Shown here: positions 38,257-48,061 of the stretch, in pieces
How positions within the stretch are numbered: position 1 is the stretch's first letter
Layout of the letters: each line of letters begins with the position of its first letter
NCBI GenBank assembly: GCA_905181965.1
Contig: CAJIZY010000012.1
Span: 1-64,000, forward strand
Reading direction: 5' to 3'
Source: Akkermansiaceae bacterium
GTDB lineage: Bacteria > Verrucomicrobiota > Verrucomicrobiia > Verrucomicrobiales > Akkermansiaceae
DNA length: 64,000 nucleotides
Translations under genes and position numbers: made by a program
The notes under the pieces: generated by a model
The model's database searches: none
The model's input: the letters and a program-made list of their open reading frames with translations, nothing else
Told to the model about the DNA's origin: nothing

Positions 38257-40551
38257 TCACTTGGCGGCGTTGAGTGTGATGTTGTCAAGGAAGACCCGCT
38301 TTTGGGCCTGTGGTGAGAAAGCGAAAACGCCGGCTGATCCCTTCGGGTGGACCTGTTTGACTGGAACCTCGATTGTCCACTCCGTCGGCTCGTCCTCGCC
38401 CCTTAACCAAGCCTTGGCGCGGACCTCGCCGGAGCCGTCTGCGTTTGACTTAACGTGCGTCTTCAGAGAGTACCAGGTGTTCGCTTTGATTGGGAATTTG
38501 ACTGATGATTTAACACGCTCGTGATTCGAGGAGACTTCGAGGATGTTTTGGTTGCCCGCGAGGGTGATGAGGTACCTTTGGTTCACAAGGCCAACAGTCG
38601 ATTTAATGCGGCGGTTGCCGTCAGTCATCACGTCAGCGGAAAGAACATAGTTGCTCATTTCAGGGTCGCCAAAAAAGTTCATCGTCCGTTGGAATAGGAC
38701 ATTGTCGAGACGATTGGCGATTACCTTAGAGTCATCTTTTTCAAGGATATACCACTTGATTCGAGCACCCAGCCACGCAAGGGGTGGAAAGTTGACTTTT
38801 TCTCCAGCGGGCGATTTCATCTTAAGAGGAACGGCTTCGAAGTTCTCGCTGTATCCTGATCCAGCATGAACACGGCCTCGGGTTGTGGCGGACATTCCTT
38901 TGTAAGTAACCTTGAGGGCTCCCGCAGAGATCATAGCGTTATTAGCAGCCGAAACGGTCCCGGTCTTGGTGTCGAGAGTGGCGTCCACCTCGGCTTTCAC
39001 TTTGGCAGTTGGCGGGATAAACTTCTGCCAGGTCAATCCGTCGGTGATCATAGAGACGCGGCTTCCGGTCTTATCGAGTCCCCAGACCTGAAATTCCTGA
39101 ATTTGACCTGGGGCAATCGCGAACTCGGCAGGAACAATTTGGAGTTGTGAGATAGGGCCGACGTCCGATTTGATGGTTTCAGGAGAAGTCTTGGTGGTGG
39201 TTTTTTTGTTTTGACCAAAGCAGTAAAGTCCGTCCCGGGTGGAAAGGTAAACTTTGCCATTAAGAATGGTGGGAGCCGCGAGACATTTTACACCGGAGCC
39301 ATCAGATGACTTGATGTCGGTGCGGGAGAGGATTTCAGCCTTTTTGTCAGAGGGCTTGGTGATCACGAATGAACCTTCGAACCAAGGAGCATAAATTTTT
39401 CCATCTCCGTAAATCGGGGAGGCGTGGATTTGATCGGGTGCCTGCTTGTCCTGCCAGAGGGTTTTTCCGGATTCAGCATCAACGGCGATCAGCTCTCCAG
39501 TGAAGTTAGTGGTGTAAACGCGATCCTTTACGAGAATGGGAGAACTTGTGAACCCAATGTGATCGTCGTTGCGCCAGATCTCTACTTTTGGATCAAGAAT
39601 TAGCTGCTCCTTAGGATACTCGGTTGGAATTTTCAGACATACAAGGCGGCCTTTGGAGGTAGCATCAATATTTTCTTTGCCATGTAGGGCGATGAGTTTG
39701 TCGGTTCCGTGAAGAAGGACCTGTGAGTTGACACCACCTTGGGAAAGCTGAAATCGCCAAACAGGTTTGCCTGTTCGGGCATTGACGCAGACGACGTTTC
39801 CACAGCCGGTTCCCGCATAAAAAACGGCTTGGCCCCCAAGTTGTCCAAAGACGGGCATCGAAAAGGAGCTATCAACTGGGCGGACCCCAGGAGTTGAATA
39901 CCAAACGAGTTCGCCAGACAGTTTATCAAAGGCATAAAAGCGGTCGCGGGCAGGGCCAGTTGTGCCCCAGTTGGCGGTTACGCAGTGGAAGATGACGAGA
40001 TTCTCAAAAACGGCAGGAGATCCGGTTCGTCCATTCGGGAAGGTGAGGCGGGCCAACTTTTCGATGAGTGAGATTTCCCAGACCGCTTCACCCTCAGGGG
40101 TGAATGCAACGCAGCGCCCGTTTGAGGTTTGGAGGTAAATGTTGCCGGTCTCAGAATCAATGACAGGAGATCCCACACCATAGCGATTGTAGACAACGTC
40201 AGAGATATAGTCGGGAAAGCGTTTCTCCCAAATTTTCTTTCCGGTGGTGGCGTCGAGGCAAAGAAGCGTTTCTTGGACGTCCTCGGCCGGGTCGTCGCCG
40301 AATTGGCCATACCCAAAGATGAACAGTTTCCCGTTTGCGATGACGGGAGCACCCGCGCCGTTGAGATCATATTTCCAGAGCTGGGAATCGGAGCCCGGTG
40401 CCCAAGTGTCGGGAAGATTGGACTCGTTGGAGGTGCCATTTTGATTAGGACCACGCCAGTTGAGCCACCCGGTGACATCAGCGATGGCGGAAGAGGATAG
40501 GGCAAGGATGGTCCCGAGGGCTAGAGTTCGGAAATTCATTAGCATTTTCAT
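38257..40551 (-). CDS. PQQ-like beta-propeller with C-terminal carbohydrate-binding-like domain
   Basis: 764 residues with a signal peptide (1-24). Residues about 30-460 form a PQQ-like beta-propeller with blade endings such as LLCLDATTGKKIWEK and GELIAVDAESGKTLW. About 470-570 is an Ig-like linker region. The last ~190 residues form a beta-sandwich like the DUF1080/LamG group (WYSLKTHVKSNADGSGEV, KRVFLDNITLNAAK). It may bind or oxidise an extracellular carbohydrate, but catalytic residues are not evident. Lead gene of the two-gene propeller operon. Upstream lies the 313-base gap to the giant surface gene. Confidence 0.83.
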   Translation of the reverse strand: MKMLMNFRTLALGTILALSSSAIADVTGWLNWRGPNQNGTSNESNLPDTWAPGSDSQLWKYDLNGAGAPVIANGKLFIFGYGQFGDDPAEDVQETLLCLDATTGKKIWEKRFPDYISDVVYNRYGVGSPVIDSETGNIYLQTSNGRCVAFTPEGEAVWEISLIEKLARLTFPNGRTGSPAVFENLVIFHCVTANWGTTGPARDRFYAFDKLSGELVWYSTPGVRPVDSSFSMPVFGQLGGQAVFYAGTGCGNVVCVNARTGKPVWRFQLSQGGVNSQVLLHGTDKLIALHGKENIDATSKGRLVCLKIPTEYPKEQLILDPKVEIWRNDDHIGFTSSPILVKDRVYTTNFTGELIAVDAESGKTLWQDKQAPDQIHASPIYGDGKIYAPWFEGSFVITKPSDKKAEILSRTDIKSSDGSGVKCLAAPTILNGKVYLSTRDGLYCFGQNKKTTTKTSPETIKSDVGPISQLQIVPAEFAIAPGQIQEFQVWGLDKTGSRVSMITDGLTWQKFIPPTAKVKAEVDATLDTKTGTVSAANNAMISAGALKVTYKGMSATTRGRVHAGSGYSENFEAVPLKMKSPAGEKVNFPPLAWLGARIKWYILEKDDSKVIANRLDNVLFQRTMNFFGDPEMSNYVLSADVMTDGNRRIKSTVGLVNQRYLITLAGNQNILEVSSNHERVKSSVKFPIKANTWYSLKTHVKSNADGSGEVRAKAWLRGEDEPTEWTIEVPVKQVHPKGSAGVFAFSPQAQKRVFLDNITLNAAK

Positions 40552-40864
40552 ACGCGGTTTCGTGGCGGAACTCTCAACTTAACCTTGGAATTCGTCAAGT
40601 GAGCGATACTAAGAAGAACTAAAACTGAAAGAAACGTAGAGGGAAAGATTTCTCCTAGCGGTCGTTAGTTATTTAAGGATGATGAAATATCATAAGCTAT
40701 CTTGACGAAAAGGGGCTGGCGGGAAAGTATCACAGGCTATATTCGAAAAAGACGATCGTGTATCCGATCATGCAGTGCGCGACATCTCTTCTTTTTATGT
40801 AGACTCAGGCTCGATGGGTTTTTAACAGACACAATTCTGAGAATAACACAACCAAGACAATCTA
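40552..40864. other. Divergent intergenic region, 313 bases
   Basis: No gene seen. It must hold the promoters of the propeller operon (minus) and the giant surface protein (plus). It contains a TTGACG at 40702-40707, a possible -35 box for the plus strand, with no convincing -10 element at the right distance. Two near-identical 13-base repeats are listed separately. No Shine-Dalgarno sequence precedes the ATG at 40865. Confidence 0.5.
40688..40740 (+). promoter_or_regulatory. Pair of 13-base direct repeats, 40 bases apart
   Basis: TATCATAAGCTAT (40688-40700) and TATCACAGGCTAT (40728-40740) match at 11 of 13 positions and are spaced 40 bases centre to centre, near four helical turns. They flank the TTGACG at 40702. 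This is the pattern of a doubled regulator site placed over or near a promoter for the giant surface protein. No known regulator motif is recognised. Confidence 0.4.
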
Positions 40865-43800
40865 ATGAAGAAGACTAAAAAGTTCCTCCCAACCTCTGCG
40901 AAGGCTCGTTGCCTCATTGGCCTCGTTTTAACTTTTTCTCCGCTCATTGGAGCTGTGACCCCTGGTGGTTCTTTTGCGGATAAAGCCCTGATTTCGATCG
41001 ATAATACGGATGGAGGTGAAACGGTAAGTAGAGCGACGAGTGCTGGAGGGATTGGGCCGGCACTGGTCCACGATTTTAATGTTGCCGCGACGGATGGATC
41101 TTATGAGCACAATCCAACCGCGGCGGACGCAACTCAGATTGCACTCAGCTCAGGGCGTCACCTCGTGCTGTATAATACCAGATTCGATGACAATTCAGGA
41201 ACGGCCAACGATCGTAGTGAGCTTCAAAGTTATCTGGCTTTGGCTGGATCGCCATTGGTGGCTGGGCGGAGCCAAGGTTTCATCCGCCGGACCGGTGGGG
41301 CCGATGAGGCGGTGATGTCGGGAGGTGCGATCATTACTGTCGCAGCCGATGATGACATCATGACTCTTGAGACTCGGCGTAGTGATAACGACACGAATAC
41401 GGTCCTGCCATTCCGTGTGGCAGGTCAGTCTGCAATCCAGCTTCTCAAGCTGGACGATTCTTGGGATTATCTAAGTGCTCAGCGCTCAACCAACCAAGGA
41501 GGCGATGTCAGCACCACTGCGGTTGATGTGACCTATGATGTTCTTGATGCGACATCGAGTTTGGGGAGTGCTTTTACGTTCACTCCGACAAGCGGGAACG
41601 TGACACTTAACGAGACAGGCCTGTATCTTGTGTTCGCGAACACGAGTCTTCAAAAGGCGACCAACAATACTCGAACCAATTTCCAGCAATCGTTGACACT
41701 CGATGGCTCGATTGTTCCTGGTTCGAGGACTACGACCTATGTGCGAGGTAACGAAGATACCAACGAAGGTATGGCGGCAATAGGAATGATCGTCTCGGCT
41801 ACGGCAGGTCAGATTCTCAACGTTGAAGTGGCGAAAGAACCTACTGGCGCAAATGGTGTCATCCAGGGAGGGGAGACTGCACTCAGCATCATCAAACTGC
41901 CTGTGGCGGCGAAATATATAGAGGTTGCCGACAGCACCAATCAGAACGTCGTGAATAGTTCAGAAACCGCGATCGGGTTCAATTCTCTGAGCAGTTCGGC
42001 AAACGCAACTTTCACTCATGCCGGTGGAAGTTCGGTGACCGTCAATGATGATGCTGACTATTTGTTCTTTGGTAGCCTTTTTACTCAGAGTAACGCAACC
42101 AATGACAACAACGACCGGGTGATCCCGATTACAGGTTTTCAAATTGATGGATCTGGAGGTCGCCTCAATCGTGGACAGGGAGCTGCCTATAATCGGGATA
42201 ATGCAAATAATCGAAACTCGGGAAGCTGGGGAGCCGCAATTATTGAGTTAACGGGAGGTCAGACGGTTGAATTGACCAGTCAAAATGTGGGAACGGCCAG
42301 TGGTGCTTTCCCGAATACGCCTACGATGCAGGGCCTGAGTATTGACAGCTTGGTTGTCAGTAACGATCCGGCAATTGCGGTCAATCTGCCAATCACAGTG
42401 GTGCCGAGTTCGACAGGCAATGTCATTGGGTCATCCTCTCTCAGCACCTTTGATAACGATACCCCAGCAAGTTCCTTGAGTTATACTGTTGGGAGTGTTC
42501 CGGCTGGTGGAACTCTCCGTAACGGCGGGGCTGAAGTTGGGAATGGCGAAAGCTTTACCCAGGACGATGTTGACAATAATCTCGTCACTTTTGATGCTGG
42601 AAATTCTGTCTTGAGTGGTGGATTTGATTTTACGGTCTCAGATGGGGGGGCATCTGAAAGTAGTAGTTTTGTGGTGAATGTTGCATTTCCCACCTCCACC
42701 GTGACGATCGCCGAAGATGGAAATACCGTCGAGGGAGGGACTAGCGATTTCGTTGTCACAACTGATGCTGCTCCGGTCGGCGGAGACATCACGGTCACGC
42801 TCGCATATAGTGGTTCAGCAACTGATGGCACGGACTACACCGGTGTTGCTTCGGTTGATATTTTGGATGGAACGACTTCTGCAACGGTGAACATCGTGAC
42901 TAACGTCGACGGACTCTTTGAGGGAACTGAGACAATTACAGCAACGATCACAGGTGTTTCTGGTCCGACTGTCACCGGATCAATCGGGAGCTCATCTGTT
43001 GCTAGTTTTTTAGTTGAGGATGGAGCGAATAGCGAACCGACGGGAACAGGCCTAGAGCAAGTAATCAGTGGTATTGGTAACGTGTCGGTTGGTGATATCG
43101 TAGTTACGGATGCAGATGCTGATTATGATTCGGTCGTCACCACTGCTGGGACTGCGTTGTTCCAAACCAACGGTATCGGTAATACCACGGTATACAGCGA
43201 TGGCCGAGCGAGCGCGGGAGCGACTCATGATGTTGATAGCACTGGTCCAGCGCTCAGTGATGTTGCCGGTTTCTCGGTCGAAATTGACTTTATTCCGCAG
43301 GCGGCCGACCTCACCGGGATTGTGCAGGTCTGGGAGATTGGTGGTTCTAGCAATGGAACCTCGATTCATCTCGTTGATGGTGTTCTACACTTGCTCTCTA
43401 AGGCGGGTGGGACACCTGCGAACGCTCCGACCGATGATGGGTCTCTTGCGGGTGCCTTTACGGACCTTAGTTGGGGAGGCGACAACACGATTGTAGTGCC
43501 GCTGAATGGAGCAAGCCCCGTGACGGCTGGGCTCCCGGCGCGACTAGCGCTCGTATTTGATATTGTTGGCAATACCGTTAAAAGTTCCGTCAATGGTTCA
43601 GTTGAAGCAATTGCTACGCTTACAGGGAACGATAATAACAATTGGCGTGGTGATCATTCCGTTAACTTTATCAATGCGGGCAGCGGGACTGGTGCTTCAA
43701 ATAACGAAACAGGCGCCTTCGGTGTTACTGCACCTGCAACTATCAAGCTTCTCGCGAGTGGTAACTCAGCTGTTAGCAGCGTGCGTTTCTGGAACGAGTC

Positions 43801-46189
43801 TTCTGGTAACATCACAGCGACTTCCGGAACATCAGATAGTATCACTGCGACGCTGACGATTACGGGTTGGGCTTCTTCTGCGGATGGAGCTCTATCCACG
43901 GGTAGCGGCAATGGCGAGAGCTTCAGTGCTGGAGTTTGGACCGTTACGGGTAATGCAGAGGCAGTTAATACAGCACTTGCCGGAGTAGAATTTGTGACTG
44001 GCGATAACACTGCAGATCCCACCATCATCGGCGTGTCTATCGATGATGGAGACGAAGATGGTGGCGGACCGAGAACTGGTGCCATTCTTTATTCTGAGAC
44101 GGCTCCAAATCCCATTTATGTTGATGATAGCTTTACTGGGAGTATCGGAGATTCGGTCGCCGATTGTGACCTTGGCACTGCGGGTGCTCAATCGGGTATT
44201 ATTGGATTGAATGCCTTTGCCACTGTCACAGGCGCGCTTGGAGCCGTGCAGCCGACCGGCTCAGTCGTCATTAACGATGGTGACTACACCACTGAAAACG
44301 TGACTCTGGCGGATACCGTTACCCTTCAGCTTACTGATACAGCAGGGCCGGTGCAAATTGGAGGCCTCGGTGCGGCGACGACCACAAGTATTGATCTTCA
44401 GGGCAATACGCTTGAGGTGGGTGCCACCGGTAATGTGGGGCCTGGAATTGATGCCATCATTTCCGGAAGTGGAAATTTCACCAAGGTCGGCTCGGCCTTG
44501 CTGGTTTTTCGCGGAGTCAATACCTACACTGGCACCACTACAATTCTGGATGGGGCCTTGAGAGTTGGCTTTGTGAACATTACCGGGATTCAGGGTGAAC
44601 TCGCTGGGGATGGACTGGTTGTCGTGACTGACCCGGGTCTTCTTGAGTTCAACGTCGATGTCGATAAGACGATCAGCCAGACTGGTGTCATCAGTGGCAC
44701 CGGCTCGGTTGGAACACTCGGCGATGGAAGAATCATTTTCGACAATCCTGGTGCCAATACCTTCACTGGAGGTTTTGTCCTCGGCGATGGGGCGACCTCA
44801 AATTACAACGGGGTCGATCAAGGGACTAAGGCGGGCTTCACGGTAGTCAATCATAACGGCCACCTAGGAACCGGTAAGGTGCTTTCTCGGGGATCTCAGT
44901 TGCAGGCGGGAACCTCAGGGTTGGTGATTTCTAATGACATCGACATCACTGCAGGTGGCTTCCGCTGCGGCGGGACAGTCGATTACGAACTCTCCGGAAA
45001 CATCACCCCAATCGATGGTGGAACGCGCGGGTATGGTAATTACGGGCTCGAGGGCTGTGATTTGACCATCAGTGGCAATATTGTGATGACTCCTGCTACC
45101 AATGTTAATTTCGAGGGCAGCGATAACCGCGACAATGGGACTTGGACGATCACCGGCGATATCTCCGGTCCTGGAAATGTCCTTGTTCAAGCCACTTTTG
45201 ATGGAGGTGTCGTAACTTTTGAAGGAAACCACACCTATACCGGCACGACCGTGTGTGGCACGGGAACGACCGTTTTCAATGGGACGCAGACCGGTGGCGA
45301 CAACTTCAACGTGAACGAAGCTGCAATTTTAACGGGATCTGGTTCTACCAATTCTCAAGTCACGGTTGGGGTTAATGCGACCTTTAATCCTGGCGCAGGG
45401 GTAGGGACCTTCACAACTGGGAATCTTGTTATGAATGGGACTCTTGAAGTTGACCTTGATAACAATACGCCGGGTATTGGTCATGATCAGGTGATTGTAA
45501 ATGGAACGGTCACTCTGGGGGGCGCTAGCGTCCTTAAAGTCAGTGCTGGTGGCGAGCTCACTCCGGGAACCCTTCTTATCATCGATAACGATAATGCAGA
45601 ATCGGTGATTGGAGGTTTTGAGGGCTTACCGCAAGGTGGTGCGTTAGATGCAGATGCCACTGAGCTTATTGCGACAATTGATACCGCGGCGGGTGATGCT
45701 AATGATGTCGGAGTTGCCTTCACGAGTTACACCAACTTCGGTCAATGGCGAGTTGATAACTATGGAGCTCCTACGAATTCTGGCGCGGGTGCAAATAGTG
45801 CAGTTGCCTTTAATGGTCTCACGAACCTTGCGAACTTTGCGGCTGGTTTGGATCCGACCACTACGGCAGGAACTCTGACCGTCGATGGAGTTGCGGAAAC
45901 CGTGACCTCACTTGGACCGCCTCAGGTTTGGAGTGATTCTACCAATGGGAAGTTCTATTTCCGTTACACTCGTCGAGCGGATTTTTCTGCAATTCCTTTG
46001 ACACTTACTGAGCAGTTTAGTCCTAACGTTGTCGATTATGAGGACAATAGCGTTTCTCCAACCGTTGTGGCGACTGGAACCGGAGCTGGTGGTGAAGCCA
46101 TTGAGGCTGTGGTTGTTGAGTTTCCACTTATTTTGCCAGGCAGCGGACGGAAAGCCCGCTTCGGCCGTCTTCAGGTGACTGCTCCATAA
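40865..46189 (+). CDS. 1,774-residue surface protein with beta-strand repeats
   Basis: Signal peptide within the first ~30 residues. Then three divergent tandem repeats of ~150 residues (about 40-500), each ending near a phrase like AIQLLKL/ALSIIKL and containing GLYLVFAN-type strands, reminiscent of C1q-type jelly rolls. Next come a cadherin-like segment (about 500-610), a Calx-beta-like domain (about 612-710), a LamG-like domain (about 775-975), autotransporter-associated beta-strand units (about 1198-1240 and 1437-1475; YTGTT motif), and a C-terminal module shared with the CotH protein. No catalytic motif and no PEP-CTERM tail. Likely exported adhesin or matrix protein. The PEP-CTERM gene follows after 51 bases. 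Confidence 0.85.
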   Translation: MKKTKKFLPTSAKARCLIGLVLTFSPLIGAVTPGGSFADKALISIDNTDGGETVSRATSAGGIGPALVHDFNVAATDGSYEHNPTAADATQIALSSGRHLVLYNTRFDDNSGTANDRSELQSYLALAGSPLVAGRSQGFIRRTGGADEAVMSGGAIITVAADDDIMTLETRRSDNDTNTVLPFRVAGQSAIQLLKLDDSWDYLSAQRSTNQGGDVSTTAVDVTYDVLDATSSLGSAFTFTPTSGNVTLNETGLYLVFANTSLQKATNNTRTNFQQSLTLDGSIVPGSRTTTYVRGNEDTNEGMAAIGMIVSATAGQILNVEVAKEPTGANGVIQGGETALSIIKLPVAAKYIEVADSTNQNVVNSSETAIGFNSLSSSANATFTHAGGSSVTVNDDADYLFFGSLFTQSNATNDNNDRVIPITGFQIDGSGGRLNRGQGAAYNRDNANNRNSGSWGAAIIELTGGQTVELTSQNVGTASGAFPNTPTMQGLSIDSLVVSNDPAIAVNLPITVVPSSTGNVIGSSSLSTFDNDTPASSLSYTVGSVPAGGTLRNGGAEVGNGESFTQDDVDNNLVTFDAGNSVLSGGFDFTVSDGGASESSSFVVNVAFPTSTVTIAEDGNTVEGGTSDFVVTTDAAPVGGDITVTLAYSGSATDGTDYTGVASVDILDGTTSATVNIVTNVDGLFEGTETITATITGVSGPTVTGSIGSSSVASFLVEDGANSEPTGTGLEQVISGIGNVSVGDIVVTDADADYDSVVTTAGTALFQTNGIGNTTVYSDGRASAGATHDVDSTGPALSDVAGFSVEIDFIPQAADLTGIVQVWEIGGSSNGTSIHLVDGVLHLLSKAGGTPANAPTDDGSLAGAFTDLSWGGDNTIVVPLNGASPVTAGLPARLALVFDIVGNTVKSSVNGSVEAIATLTGNDNNNWRGDHSVNFINAGSGTGASNNETGAFGVTAPATIKLLASGNSAVSSVRFWNESSGNITATSGTSDSITATLTITGWASSADGALSTGSGNGESFSAGVWTVTGNAEAVNTALAGVEFVTGDNTADPTIIGVSIDDGDEDGGGPRTGAILYSETAPNPIYVDDSFTGSIGDSVADCDLGTAGAQSGIIGLNAFATVTGALGAVQPTGSVVINDGDYTTENVTLADTVTLQLTDTAGPVQIGGLGAATTTSIDLQGNTLEVGATGNVGPGIDAIISGSGNFTKVGSALLVFRGVNTYTGTTTILDGALRVGFVNITGIQGELAGDGLVVVTDPGLLEFNVDVDKTISQTGVISGTGSVGTLGDGRIIFDNPGANTFTGGFVLGDGATSNYNGVDQGTKAGFTVVNHNGHLGTGKVLSRGSQLQAGTSGLVISNDIDITAGGFRCGGTVDYELSGNITPIDGGTRGYGNYGLEGCDLTISGNIVMTPATNVNFEGSDNRDNGTWTITGDISGPGNVLVQATFDGGVVTFEGNHTYTGTTVCGTGTTVFNGTQTGGDNFNVNEAAILTGSGSTNSQVTVGVNATFNPGAGVGTFTTGNLVMNGTLEVDLDNNTPGIGHDQVIVNGTVTLGGASVLKVSAGGELTPGTLLIIDNDNAESVIGGFEGLPQGGALDADATELIATIDTAAGDANDVGVAFTSYTNFGQWRVDNYGAPTNSGAGANSAVAFNGLTNLANFAAGLDPTTTAGTLTVDGVAETVTSLGPPQVWSDSTNGKFYFRYTRRADFSAIPLTLTEQFSPNVVDYEDNSVSPTVVATGTGAGGEAIEAVVVEFPLILPGSGRKARFGRLQVTAP

Positions 46190-46240
46190 ATCTCCGTAAT
46201 TTTAAACAACCCACAGGACTAGTCTCTAATCCCTCATAAT

Positions 46241-46864
46241 ATGCGAACGAAAAAAAAATCCTTTACGGCATTGGCGGTCTTGTTGGCCTGTTCAATAACT
46301 CACGCGAATGCTGCTGTGATTTCCTTTGTCGATGAGAACATTCCAATTCCAGCAAATTATTCGGGGGTTGCCGTCGATCTTGAGACTGGCACGACGAGCA
46401 CATCGGCTTCTGGACTCTCTGGCGGAGATCTGAACTTCGTGTTCGCTGGCCAAGGCTTCAGTAATGATGCCGATGAAACTGCAGACGCTCCAAGCTGGCA
46501 GCCAGTAAGAGAAGGAATGGATAACACGGATGTTCTTAAAAATCTGGGAGTCGGAGTAATTGTGGGGCCTAGCTCGCCTTCTTCGACTGGCTATGGAGGT
46601 GCGACAGATAACTTCGTGAGCTTCACTCCGGGAGAGAAAGGCTACGTTGGCTTCTCGTTGGTGCTGGATGATGGTGATGACACGGTGGCTTTTGGATGGT
46701 TGGAAGTGACATTTCAAAATAACGACACCCCAGGAGTGATCCACAGCTGGGCTTTTGAGAATACCGGAGCTCCCCTTGCAGTGGCGGCCATTCCCGAGCC
46801 GACGCAAAGCTTCTTATTAGCTCTGGCGCTTGGCATCATGGCAATACGCCGCCGTCGTTTATAA
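46241..46864 (+). CDS. PEP-CTERM sorting-domain protein
   Basis: 207 residues with a signal peptide (about 1-24) and a C-terminal exosortase tail: Pro-Glu-Pro at 185-187, a hydrophobic segment and the basic end RRRR. Exosortase cuts at the PEP region and the protein is released or anchored in the extracellular matrix. The middle 150 residues are a secreted beta-rich domain with GWLEVTF and no known catalytic motif. It follows the giant surface protein gene by 51 bases and precedes an intrinsic terminator, so the two are probably co-transcribed. No exosortase gene is in the window. Confidence 0.87.
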   Translation: MRTKKKSFTALAVLLACSITHANAAVISFVDENIPIPANYSGVAVDLETGTTSTSASGLSGGDLNFVFAGQGFSNDADETADAPSWQPVREGMDNTDVLKNLGVGVIVGPSSPSSTGYGGATDNFVSFTPGEKGYVGFSLVLDDGDDTVAFGWLEVTFQNNDTPGVIHSWAFENTGAPLAVAAIPEPTQSFLLALALGIMAIRRRRL

Positions 46865-46889
46865 AAGTGGTTGAGCTTGCAAGCCAATG

Positions 46890-46920
46890 GAGATTCGAGG
46901 GTCTCTCGAATCTCTTTTTT
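46890..46920. terminator. Intrinsic terminator shared by convergent genes
   Basis: A perfect 10-pair hairpin GAGATTCGAG/CTCGAATCTC with a 5-base loop, followed by six T on the plus strand (46915-46920). It ends the surface-protein operon; the minus-strand holA gene ends at 46942 beside it. Confidence 0.88.
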
Positions 46921-46941
46921 GCGTAATGAAACGAAAGCTCT

Positions 46942-48000
46942 TCAAGCAGCACGTTTTCCATCGCAAAGACGGATGACTAGCTTGTGAAGGACCATCCGCG
47001 GATCTTGCCCCGAAGTCACCAATGCTTTGTCGGCATCAAGACAGTCGTTCATGCCTTGTTGAAGTTGGGGGAGGGTGAAATTCTTTGCACCGGCTGAGGC
47101 CATTTTAAGACCCCATGTGTTGACGGTGCCGTCTTTTTTCTTTGGAAGAACGGCTTGGATTCCCGCGGGAGCTCGATTAGCGGAACCATAGGCTGACACT
47201 AGCTTAGCGAAAAAGAGATTCCGAACAGTCGGAATGATCGAGGCTTTGATCAGGCCGACCGCATTCTCGTTTTTTGCGATGAGTGAATCAATGAGTTCGA
47301 TAGCCCGTTTGGCATTTCGCTTTTCGACTGCTCTGGAGATTTCCCAAATGACACCCTTGTGGCTCACTGAGACCATGAGGGTGACATCATCGACGGACAC
47401 CTCCCGGCGGCTATCACCAAGATAGAGGTCTATTTTTTCGATCTCATTGCTGATCTGCCGAGTTTCTGCTCCGGCTCGTTGCACGAAGAGCTCAAGAGCT
47501 TCCCCCTGAATGCTCAGGCCTTTCTCGCCAGCGCCCCGCTTTACAATTCGTGCAACCTGTTCCTCCCAGCCTTCTTTCGAGACGTCAATTTTATCTAGAT
47601 TGATAGCTTGTATTTTTTTTCATTTACCGAACCGCCGAACCCCATTGATTCCAGTGGCGCTGAGGAGAAAATCGACACCCTCAGGCAGCTCGTTTTGAAG
47701 AATTTCGAGCAGATTTTCGACGCCGGTGACAGCGCGTTCTGCTTCGCTAGTGCGGTCGGTGCTAAAGAAATTAGCGGCCTTTAGCCAGACGACTTTATTA
47801 GCAGCAAAAAGCCCTAACGTTTGCAGCGCCTCAATGGTTTGCGAGCATTTTTGGAAGGCGTCTTCTGCGTTATCAGCGACCCCTTCAATGATTTCGTTTG
47901 AAAAATCATCGCTACCCGGTGCCTTTAGTTCCTCGAAAAGAGACGCGGCCTCTTCGGAGACGCGGCCTTCATCAGTTCCAGTGACAACGTGAACGGGCAT
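46942..48000 (-). CDS. holA: DNA polymerase III delta subunit, interrupted by in-frame TGA
   Basis: About 352 codons. The clamp-loader subunit delta opens the beta clamp at replication forks. The N-terminal part (48000 to 47623) has MPVHVVTGTDEGRVSEEA, a P-loop-like ATPase module without full motifs, and the phrase LLSATGINGVRRF, as in HolA. A TGA at 47620-47622 ends this part; the same frame then continues open as KKIQAINLDKIDVSKEGW and through the C-terminal domain (AGAETRQISNEIEK, FAKLVSAYG) to 46942. An eight-A run borders the TGA. As holA is essential, a sequence error is the simplest reading. Confidence 0.8.
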
Positions 48001-48061
48001 TAAAAAGTTTTAGCTGGAGGGGTGAGGAGCGGCAAGCGCATAGAGCGAAGACGGGTTTTTG

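Noticed and set aside
40552-40864. CRISPR or phage attachment site in the 313-base gap
   Set aside because: Only two 13-base repeats, no spacer regularity and no integrase nearby.
47620-47622. TGA recoding (Trp or Sec) in holA
   Set aside because: Many genes in the window end with TGA and no recoding element is visible; an eight-base homopolymer adjoins the site, so error is more likely.
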